Shown: positions 57,552 through 64,000 of the stretch, in pieces
Layout: each line of letters starts with the position of its first letter
Numbering within the stretch: the first letter of the stretch is position 1
From: Spiribacter halobius
GTDB lineage: Bacteria; Pseudomonadota; Gammaproteobacteria; Nitrococcales; Nitrococcaceae
DNA: 64,000 nucleotides
Assembly (NCBI RefSeq): GCF_020883455.1
Contig: NZ_CP086615.1
Coordinates: 4,108,351-4,172,350, forward strand
Direction of reading: 5' to 3'
Translations under genes and position numbers: made by a program
The notes under the pieces: generated by a model
Seen by the model: only the letters and a program-made list of their open reading frames with translations
Database searches by the model: none
Told to the model about the DNA's origin: nothing

Positions 57552-59437
57552 CAGGCGCTGGCGCGCTCGGCGCCCCGGCGCAGGTGCACCAGCAGCAGCG
57601 ACAGCGCCGCCGGCGTCACACCCGGGATGCGCCCGGCCTGGCCCAGCGTCGCCGGGCGATGGGCGGCCAGCTTCTCGCCGACCTCCGCAGACAGTCCGGA
57701 CACCGCCCGATAGTCCATGTCCGGCGGCAGCGGCCAGTGCTCGTGGCGGGCGGTGCGCTCGATCTGGGCCTGCTGGCGCTCGAGGTAGCCCGCGTAGCGC
57801 GCCGCGATAGTGACCTGCCGGGCGACCCGCGGATCGCCGACGCCGGGCCCTGCGCCCGGCAGCGCCATCAGCGCCGCGTAGTCCACCTCCGGGCGCCGCA
57901 GCAGGGCGAGCAGATCCTGCTCGCGGGCGAGCGGAGCGCCCAGCACCGCCGCACCGGCGTCGCCGCCCAGCGCCCCGGGATGGATGACCGTGCGCGCCAG
58001 GCGCGCGGTCTCATCGTCGATGGCGCCCCGGTAGCGCTCGAAATCCGCCCAGTCGGCATCGGCGACCAGGCCGTAGGCCCGGGCCACCGGCAGCAGCCGC
58101 AGATCGGCGTTGTCCTCCCGCAGCTGCAGCCGGTATTCGGCGCGGCTCGTGAACATGCGGTAGGGCTCGCGGGTGCCGCGGGTGGTGAGATCGTCCACCA
58201 GCACGCCGAGATAGGCCTCATGGCGGGCGGGTCGCCAGGGCTCTGCCGCGCGCACGCTGGCTGCCGCGTTGAGCCCGGCCAGCAGCCCCTGGGCCGCGGC
58301 CTCCTCGTAGCCTGTGGTGCCGTTGATCTGCCCGGCAAGCCACAGACCGGGCAGGTGCAGGCTCTCCAGCGTCGGCGCCAGATCCCGCGGGTCCAGATAA
58401 TCGTACTCGATGGCGTAGCCGGGGCGCGTGATCACGGCCCGCTCGAAGCCCCGGATACTCCGTACCAGCGCCTCCTGCACATCGAACGGCAGGCTGGTGG
58501 AGATGCCGTTGGGGTAGACCTCGGCGCTGTCGAGGCCCTCGGGCTCAACGAAAATCTGGTGGCTGTCGCGGTCGGCGAAGCGCACCACCTTGTCCTCGAT
58601 GGACGGGCAGTAGCGCGGCCCCACCCCTTCGATCTCGCCGCTGAACAGCGGCGAGCGGTCGAGCCCGGCCCGGATCAGCTCGTGGCTGCGGGCGTTGGTC
58701 CAGGTGATGTGGCACGGCACCTGGCGTGGATGCTCGTCGCCCCGGCTCCAGCGCGAGAAATACGGTGCCGGCGCGTCTCCCGGCTGCGGCTCGAGGGCAT
58801 CGAAGTCTATGGAGCGGGCGTCGAGGCGCGGCGGCGTGCCGGTCTTCAGCCGCCCGACCCGCAGCGGCAGCTCGCGCAGGCGCGCGGCCAGGGCGTTGGC
58901 GGGCGGGTCGCCGGCGCGACCGCCGGCATGCTGACGGTCACCGACGTGGATGCGGCCACCGAGGAAGGTACCCACCGTCAGCACCACCGCCTGCGCGCGC
59001 AGCGTGAGCCCGAGGCGGGTCTTCACCCCGGTGACCCGCCCGGCCTCGACCACGAGGTCCTCCACCCCGTCCTGGAACAGGGTGAGGCCAGGGATTCCGT
59101 CGAGCAGCCCGCGTACCGCCTGGCGGTAGAGCTGCCGGTCCGCCTGGGCACGGGTCGCCTGCACGGCGGGCCCCTTGCGGCGGTTGAGGACCCGGAACTG
59201 GATGCCCGCACGGTCGATGGCCTGGCCCATGATCCCGCCCATGGCATCGATCTCGCGCACGAGATGCCCCTTGCCGATGCCGCCGATGGCCGGGTTGCAG
59301 CTCATCTGGCCGATGGCGTCGAGGCTCTGGGTCAACAGCAGCGTCCGGGCGCCGGCCCGTGCCGCCACGGCGGCGGCCTCGGTGCCAGCGTGGCCGCCGC
59401 CGACCACGATAACGTCATAGGGGTTGGAGGCAGTCAT
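57551..59437 (-). CDS. mnmG: tRNA uridine-5-carboxymethylaminomethyl modification enzyme MnmG
   Basis: A 628-residue MnmG (GidA). The FAD-binding [21 protein letters not shown] motif is at the N-terminus, [18 protein letters not shown] follows, and the conserved C-terminal region ([17 protein letters not shown]) binds MnmE. With MnmE it modifies the wobble uridine of several tRNAs. Nearly 580 bases of palindrome-rich sequence lie upstream. Confidence 0.97.
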   Translation of the reverse strand: MTASNPYDVIVVGGGHAGTEAAAVAARAGARTLLLTQSLDAIGQMSCNPAIGGIGKGHLVREIDAMGGIMGQAIDRAGIQFRVLNRRKGPAVQATRAQADRQLYRQAVRGLLDGIPGLTLFQDGVEDLVVEAGRVTGVKTRLGLTLRAQAVVLTVGTFLGGRIHVGDRQHAGGRAGDPPANALAARLRELPLRVGRLKTGTPPRLDARSIDFDALEPQPGDAPAPYFSRWSRGDEHPRQVPCHITWTNARSHELIRAGLDRSPLFSGEIEGVGPRYCPSIEDKVVRFADRDSHQIFVEPEGLDSAEVYPNGISTSLPFDVQEALVRSIRGFERAVITRPGYAIEYDYLDPRDLAPTLESLHLPGLWLAGQINGTTGYEEAAAQGLLAGLNAAASVRAAEPWRPARHEAYLGVLVDDLTTRGTREPYRMFTSRAEYRLQLREDNADLRLLPVARAYGLVADADWADFERYRGAIDDETARLARTVIHPGALGGDAGAAVLGAPLAREQDLLALLRRPEVDYAALMALPGAGPGVGDPRVARQVTIAARYAGYLERQQAQIERTARHEHWPLPPDMDYRAVSGLSAEVGEKLAAHRPATLGQAGRIPGVTPAALSLLLVHLRRGAERASA

Positions 59438-59504
59438 GGCTTCGGTACACAGGGCGTTGAATGGCCGCGGAGTTTAGGCAAGGCGAGGGCGTTTTACCAA
59501 GCGT

Positions 59505-59520
59505 TGTTTCACGTGGAACG
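59505..59520. promoter_or_regulatory. parS-like ParB-binding site
   Basis: TGTTTCACGTGGAACG matches the 16-bp bacterial parS pattern TGTTNCACGTGNAACA at every position except the last. It lies about 70 bases upstream of mnmG and roughly 3.4 kb from parB, typical of origin-proximal parS sites. Confidence 0.75.
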
Positions 59521-59604
59521 CGGTCGCATCCCTGGGTGCTGTATCCATGACGGCGTCGGACAGCGGCCGGGCACAGCGGTAACAGCTTCCACGTCTGGTG
59601 CCGG

Positions 59605-59714
59605 GGGCGTTCAGGGCCTGCCCCTCGCGGGACACGGCGTGAATACCTCCCTGTAGCCTCGGATGCGGCATCCCTGCCGCATACGGTCCCGCGAGGGGCA
59701 GGCCCTGAACGCCC
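59605..59714. repeat. Nested 29-bp inverted repeat
   Basis: Arms 59605-59633 and 59686-59714 are perfect inverses over 29 bases (outer end GGGCGTTCAGGG). Within the 52-base interior lies a second hairpin, ATGCGGCA-TCCC-TGCCGCAT at 59663-59682. The whole could form a cruciform or a long RNA hairpin. There is no transposase; a REP- or MITE-like dispersed element is likely. Confidence 0.75.
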
Positions 59715-59796
59715 TCAGACCGCCGCGGCTGGCCAGTCTCCAGGAGACCTCGGCATCCACCCACGGCGGCTGCCGACCCGCTCCGTTCATGCTCTG

Positions 59797-59832
59797 TAGC
59801 GCGGCTCTCTGACGAGCCGGTCAGCCGCGCTA
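59797..59832. repeat. 10-bp inverted repeat in the mnmE-mnmG gap
   Basis: TAGCGCGGCT and AGCCGCGCTA are separated by 16 bases, forming a perfect 10-bp stem. There is no T-run, so it is not a standard terminator. It may be a repetitive extragenic element or a mnmE 3' hairpin. Confidence 0.5.
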
Positions 59833-60013
59833 CCCACGCCGCGGAAGATGCCACCACCGCTGGAGGTGCGGGTGGCGGCGGGCGACATCGCGGATTCCGC
59901 CTGCAACCGGAACGGTTCCGGGCGCTGACCCCGATCCGCGCTGCGCGCACTGGTACCGCCTTCCGCGACAGCGAGAATGCGACCATGGCCAAGCCAGACT
60001 CGCAGTCAGGAAA

Positions 60014-61366
60014 CTACTTGCCGATGCAGAAGCTCGCGAAGATGCGGCCAAGGAGGTCCTCGGTGGTGACCTCCCCGGTGATCTCGCCGAGGCGCTGCTG
60101 GGCCATGCGCAGGGACTCCGCCACGAGCTCCTCCCCGGCGCCCGCCTCGGCGGCGGCCTGCGCCTCGGCCAGGGCCTCGCCGGCAGTATCCAGGGCCTCC
60201 AGATGCCGGCGGCGCGCAGTGAACGTGCCGACCTCGCCATCCGCCCCCATGACCGAGCGCAGGTGCGCCCGGAGCTCATCCATGCCCGCGCCCGTGAGCG
60301 CGGAGACCCTGAACCCGTCCTCGTCGGCGGGTCCGGCCGGATGCCCGCTCAGGTCGCACTTGTTGCGGACCAGGGTCGTCGGCCGCGCTGGGAGCTCCGT
60401 ACGCAGCCGTGCCACGGCCTCCGCCGGGTCGCGGTCATCCACCACCAGCAACAGGCGATCGGCTTGCGCCATGGCGGCCTGGGCGCGGCGGACGCCCTCG
60501 CGCTCGACGGCGTCCCCCGCCGGCCGCAGCCCGGCCGTGTCGAGGACGCGCAGGGGCAGGCCGTCGATATGCAGATGCTCATCGATCACGTCCCGCGTGG
60601 TGCCGGCGATCTCGGTGACGATGGCGGCATCCCGCTGCGCGAGGCGATTCAGGAGGCTGGACTTGCCGGCGTTGGGACGACCGGCGATGACCACGGTGAG
60701 GCCCTCCCGCAGCAGCTGCCCGCGGCCGGCGGCGGCCCGGGTGGCAGCCAGACGCTCCGCCAGAGCCGCGAGACGGTCAGGCAGCGGGTCGTGGCTGAGC
60801 CCCTCCAGGGGTTCGTCGGCGAAGTCGATGCGGGCCTCGAGCTGGACCCGCTCCTCGGCGAGCGCGTCGGTCAGGGCGTGTACCTGGCCTGCCAGCTCGC
60901 CCTGCAGCGAGCGCATGGCCGCGCGCGCGGCGGCTTCGCTGCGCGCGGCGATGAGATCGGCCACCGCCTCGGCCCGGGAGAGGTCCATGCGGCCGTTCAG
61001 GAACGCGCGCTCCGAGAACTCGCCGGGTCGTGCGAGGCGGGCGCCGAGGGCCAGCAGGCGCTGCAGCAGGCGATCCAGCACCACCGGGCCGCCATGGCCC
61101 TGGAGCTCGACCACGTCCTCGCCAGTCAGCGAGTGCGGGCCGGGAAAATACAGCACCAGCCCCTCGTCGATGGCCTCGCCGGCGGCATCCCGGAAACGGC
61201 GCAGCGCGGCGTAGCGCGGTGCCGGGAGCGGGCCCGCCACCGCGGCCGCTAGCGCTGCCGCGGCAGGGCCGGAGAGGCGGACGACGCCGATGCCGCCCTG
61301 ACCGGGGGGCGTCGCGACGGCGCAGATGGTCTCCGCACCGCCGGCAGCGCCCGAGCCGTCAGCCAT
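60014..61366 (-). CDS. mnmE: tRNA modification GTPase MnmE
   Basis: A 450-residue MnmE (TrmE). The N-terminal folate-binding domain ends in the G domain, with P-loop GRPNAGKSSLLNRL near residue 222, DTAGLR and NKCDL, and the C-terminal catalytic CIGK tail. It acts with MnmG on wobble uridines. It overlaps the yidC end by eight bases. Confidence 0.97.
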   Translation of the reverse strand: MADGSGAAGGAETICAVATPPGQGGIGVVRLSGPAAAALAAAVAGPLPAPRYAALRRFRDAAGEAIDEGLVLYFPGPHSLTGEDVVELQGHGGPVVLDRLLQRLLALGARLARPGEFSERAFLNGRMDLSRAEAVADLIAARSEAAARAAMRSLQGELAGQVHALTDALAEERVQLEARIDFADEPLEGLSHDPLPDRLAALAERLAATRAAAGRGQLLREGLTVVIAGRPNAGKSSLLNRLAQRDAAIVTEIAGTTRDVIDEHLHIDGLPLRVLDTAGLRPAGDAVEREGVRRAQAAMAQADRLLLVVDDRDPAEAVARLRTELPARPTTLVRNKCDLSGHPAGPADEDGFRVSALTGAGMDELRAHLRSVMGADGEVGTFTARRRHLEALDTAGEALAEAQAAAEAGAGEELVAESLRMAQQRLGEITGEVTTEDLLGRIFASFCIGK

Positions 61367-63062
61367 TGCGCGACTTGTCCGCCGCCTCGATGCGACGGGT
61401 GATGATCCACTGCTGGAGGATGGACAGACTGTTGTTGGTCACCCAATAGAGCACCAGGCCCGCCGGGAAGAACATGAAGAACACCGTGAACACCAGCGGC
61501 AGGGCCATCATGACCTTCTGCTGGATCGGGTCCATGGGCGCCGGGTTGAGCTTCTGCTGCAGGAACATGGTCGCGCCCATGATCAGCGGCAGCACGTAGA
61601 AGGGATCACGCACGGAAAGATCGTCGATCCAGAGAATCCACGGCGCCTGGCGCAGCTCCACGCTCTCCAGCAGCACCCAGTACAGCGCGATGAACACCGG
61701 AATCTGCACGAGGATGGGCAGACATCCCCCGAGCGGATTGACCTTCTCCTTCTTGTAGAGGGTCATCAGCTCCTGGTTCATCTTCTGGCGGTCGTCGGGG
61801 TAGCGCTCGCGCAGGCGCTGCATCTCCGGCTGCAGCTTGCGCATGCGGGCCATGGAGCGGTAGCTGGTCTCGGAGAGCTTGTAGAACACGAGCTTGATGC
61901 CGAGCGTCAGCAGGACGATGGACCAGCCCCAGTTGCCCACCACGCCGTGGATCCAGTCCAAGGCGATGAACAGCGGCTTGGAGATGACCGTGAGCCAGCC
62001 GTAGTCGACGGTGAGCTCGAGGCCGGCGGCGACCTCGTCGAGACGGTCCTGCTCCTTCGGGCCGACGAACAGCCGCGTCTCGAACTGCCCCCGCTCGTCC
62101 GGTGCAACGGTCCGCCACGGCGAGCTCATGCCGAGGATGTACTCGCCGTTGTTGACGCGGGTGTAGTAGCGCAGGGTTTCATCCCGCGGCGGAATCACCG
62201 CCGCCAGGAAGTAATGCTGAATGAACGCCGCCCAGCCGTTGCTGATGTCCCGCGACAGATCCTCGGAGGCCATGTCGCCGAAGTCGATCTTCTCGTACTT
62301 CTCGGCGTCGCTGTAGATGACGCCACCGGTGTAGCTGGCGGCGCCGAGGAAGCCCGGCCCCTCGGCATCGGAGCTGCGGCGCAGCTGGGTGTACTGGTAG
62401 CCGCGCCACGGCGCGTCTCCCGCGTTCTCGATCTCGTGCACCACGCGAACGACGTAGCTGTCCCGCTCGAGGATGTAGCGCCGGACGATCGTGACGCCAT
62501 TGTCCGCCGTCCAGCGCAGCGGTACCTCGATGCGGTCGGCGCCGTCCTCCAGCACATAGCGCGCCTGCTCCACCTGCCAGCGGGCCGTGTGGTCAGGGGC
62601 GCTGACGCCGTCGCCGACCAGCCCAGCCTGGGCCACGAAGAGCAGATCGCGCGTGTCCTGAAGCAGGTGATAGGGGGTCGGGTCGTCCACCGACACGGTG
62701 TGCTTCAGCAGCCGCGCCGAGCGGATATTGCCCCCCTCCGCGGTGATCTCGAGCTCGAGGAGGTCGGTGACCACCTCAACCCGCTCGGCATCGCTGTCCG
62801 GCGTCGTTTCCGTGCCCTCGGCCGCCGGGCGGTCGCGTCCCCCGCCACCGGCGGCTTCCGGGGCGTCCGGCGCCGCCCCCTGCTCCCCAACGCCGGCAGA
62901 CTCGGGTGCCGCGCCTGGCGTCGCCCCCGGCTCGGACTCGGCACTGCGCTCGGCCACGGGAGCGGGCTGACTGGCCGGGCCGTAGTCCTCCTGCCATTGC
63001 GTCCAGATGAGCAGCAGGACGAGTCCGAGGGCCATGAAGAGGAAGATGCGTTGATTGTCCAT
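61359..63062 (-). CDS. yidC: Membrane protein insertase YidC
   Basis: A 567-residue gram-negative-type YidC. The first helix (RIFLFMALGLVLLLIWTQWQEDYG) is followed by a low-complexity Pro/Ala/Glu linker and the large periplasmic domain. The conserved core then has NWGWSIVLLTLGIKLVFYKL, and the C-terminal GGCLPILVQIPVFIALYWVL and VFTVFFMFFPAGLVLYW. It inserts proteins such as the F0 c subunit. The ATG at 63062 overlaps the yidD stop by one base. Confidence 0.96.
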   Translation of the reverse strand: MDNQRIFLFMALGLVLLLIWTQWQEDYGPASQPAPVAERSAESEPGATPGAAPESAGVGEQGAAPDAPEAAGGGGRDRPAAEGTETTPDSDAERVEVVTDLLELEITAEGGNIRSARLLKHTVSVDDPTPYHLLQDTRDLLFVAQAGLVGDGVSAPDHTARWQVEQARYVLEDGADRIEVPLRWTADNGVTIVRRYILERDSYVVRVVHEIENAGDAPWRGYQYTQLRRSSDAEGPGFLGAASYTGGVIYSDAEKYEKIDFGDMASEDLSRDISNGWAAFIQHYFLAAVIPPRDETLRYYTRVNNGEYILGMSSPWRTVAPDERGQFETRLFVGPKEQDRLDEVAAGLELTVDYGWLTVISKPLFIALDWIHGVVGNWGWSIVLLTLGIKLVFYKLSETSYRSMARMRKLQPEMQRLRERYPDDRQKMNQELMTLYKKEKVNPLGGCLPILVQIPVFIALYWVLLESVELRQAPWILWIDDLSVRDPFYVLPLIMGATMFLQQKLNPAPMDPIQQKVMMALPLVFTVFFMFFPAGLVLYWVTNNSLSILQQWIITRRIEAADKSRNG

Positions 63063-63295
63063 CAGTGCTGACTGTCCGGATCCGAGTGGGGGACGGGATC
63101 GAAGCCGCCGGGATGCCAGGGGTGGCAGCGGAGCAGGCGGCGGAGCGCAAGATAGCCACCGCGCATGACACCGTAGTGATCGAGTGCCTCGATGGCGTAG
63201 CTGGAGCAGGTGGGGTGGAAACGGCAGTGGTGCCCGAGCAGCGGGCTGATCAGGTAGCGATAGCCACGTACCAGCGTCGTCAGGATCCTGCGCAT
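63062..63295 (-). CDS. yidD: Membrane protein insertion efficiency factor YidD
   Basis: A 77-residue YidD. The [32 protein letters not shown] block, with its conserved cysteines, and [17 protein letters not shown] identify the family. It lies at the inner membrane and aids YidC. It overlaps rnpA by 16 bases. Confidence 0.95.
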   Translation of the reverse strand: MRRILTTLVRGYRYLISPLLGHHCRFHPTCSSYAIEALDHYGVMRGGYLALRRLLRCHPWHPGGFDPVPHSDPDSQH

Positions 63296-63651
63296 CGCTG
63301 AGCCATCCGTCTCCAGAGCCGGTCGAGCGCGGCGGCAAGCTCGGCATTGCCGGCGTGGCGTGCCGCGGGCCGGGCCATCACCACCGCATCCACCGCGGGC
63401 AGAGCCGCCCGTTGCGCCCGAAAGGACTCCCGCACCAGCCGCTTCAGACGGTTGCGGTCGACGGCCCGTGGCGCAACCCGACGCGAGATGGCGAGCCCGA
63501 GCCGTGGCTCCGGCGCTCCCCCCGCGGCAAGCAGGGTGAAGTAGCGATCGGCAAACCGCTCAGCGCCCTGAAATACCCGCCGATACTGCGCCGGGCGAGT
63601 GAGCCGTGCGCTGCGCGGAAACGCCCGGGTACCGGGCGGCGGCACCGGCAA
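63280..63651 (-). CDS. rnpA: Ribonuclease P protein component
   Basis: A 123-residue RnpA. It shows the [17 protein letters not shown] opening, [29 protein letters not shown] (the RNR box) and a C-terminal helix. It binds the RNase P RNA and helps recognise precursor tRNA leaders. The start is uncertain: TTG at 63651 or GTG at 63645, neither with a clear ribosome-binding site. rpmH ends just upstream. Confidence 0.93.
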   Translation of the reverse strand: MPVPPPGTRAFPRSARLTRPAQYRRVFQGAERFADRYFTLLAAGGAPEPRLGLAISRRVAPRAVDRNRLKRLVRESFRAQRAALPAVDAVVMARPAARHAGNAELAAALDRLWRRMAQRCAGS

Positions 63652-63653
63652 GC

Positions 63654-63788
63654 TCAGGGCGTGAGGCGCGCCCGGCCCTTGGCGCGCCGGCGCGCGAGCA
63701 CCTTGCGCCCGTTACGGGTCGCCATGCGTGCACGGAAGCCGTGCGTGCGCTTGCGCTTGATCACGCTGGGTTGGAACGTCCGCTTCAT
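63654..63788 (-). CDS. rpmH: 50S ribosomal protein L34
   Basis: A 44-residue basic protein, [20 protein letters not shown] at the start and [14 protein letters not shown] at the end, matching bacterial L34 throughout. It is too short for many ORF lists. It begins the rpmH-rnpA-yidD-yidC unit next to the chromosome origin and dnaA, which presumably lies beyond the right edge. Confidence 0.97.
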   Translation of the reverse strand: MKRTFQPSVIKRKRTHGFRARMATRNGRKVLARRRAKGRARLTP

Positions 63789-63915
63789 GACGATTGCCGC
63801 CTGTATTCCGAATCTTTCATGAAAAGGCCCGGACGGGGGCCCGGGCCGGAAAAACCGAGCCGGCGAATGTACTGCGGGGCGTGTTGAACTGTCAACGAAC
63901 GGCGCGTCCAGGCGC

Positions 63916-63924
63916 TGTGGATAA
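63916..63924 (-). promoter_or_regulatory. DnaA box
   Basis: TGTGGATAA on the plus strand is the perfect complement of the DnaA consensus TTATCCACA. It lies 128 bases upstream of rpmH in the segment that normally separates rpmH from dnaA. Only one box is visible; the origin itself may continue outside the window. Confidence 0.7.
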
Positions 63925-64000
63925 CCCCGAGGTCAGGGTATAGACTCTTCCGGCGCGGCTGATCGACCCCACACCCTGGCACGCCAAGAGGACCGCATCC

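Larger units (their letters stand above)
59438..60013. other. 576-base palindrome-rich gap between mnmE and mnmG
   Basis: No convincing coding sequence, although open frames cross it. It contains a parS-like site and two inverted repeats (59605-59714 and 59797-59832), all listed separately. The rest shows nothing I recognise. The mnmG promoter presumably lies here. Confidence 0.6.

Overview
The window looks like part of a GC-rich gammaproteobacterial chromosome. The right-hand 20 kb carry the classical origin-proximal block in its usual order: rpmH-rnpA-yidD-yidC-mnmE-mnmG-rsmG-parA-parB-atpI-atpBEFHAGDC-glmU-glmS, all on the minus strand, with a DnaA box at the extreme right and a parS-like site before mnmG. 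TRAP transport and the gene content fit a marine or halophilic, Ectothiorhodospiraceae-like organism. That placement is inference; no rRNA is present to settle it.

Positions 1-8.1 kb: a minus-strand catabolic operon (GntR/FCD regulator, TRAP transporter DctPQM, aldehyde dehydrogenase, iron alcohol dehydrogenase, LDH2-type dehydrogenase, RraA-like aldolase cut by the window edge). Two identical palindromes lie in front of the regulator. Positions 8.4-17.3 kb: a tightly overlapping acyl-CoA/acetoacetate operon (AtoE-type transporter, acetoacetyl-CoA synthetase, a thiolase-fold protein without its catalytic residues, DUF35, thiolase, MaoC, MFS). It is preceded by a TetR gene, and the same palindromic operator occurs before both tetR and atoE.

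Positions 17.5-44.8 kb: an accessory and defence region between the catabolic genes and glmS. It holds a SIR2-STAND-TPR gene with a cold-shock-like C-terminus, cleanly split by an IS3-family element with a 4-bp target duplication; an IS1182-family element; an SDR and a VOC protein; an orphan membrane protein; small accessory proteins; a Tn7-like core (tnsA, tnsB, tnsC, tniQ) with a second, larger TniQ/TnsD-like gene pointing towards it; and a six-gene type I restriction-modification operon with two specificity genes, a Cas2-like small protein and a YgjP-type metallopeptidase. Directly behind glmS, where Tn7 elements insert, three imperfect 17-20 bp direct repeats resemble TnsB-binding sites.

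The most interesting material is the accessory region: the two-TniQ Tn7-like module without Cas genes, the repeat array at the glmS attachment position, and the interrupted defence gene. In the core region there are also striking non-coding structures: a GNRA-capped hairpin over the glmS ribosome binding site, a hairpin built from GTTCAAA heptamers between glmU and glmS, and a 29-bp nested palindrome between mnmG and mnmE.
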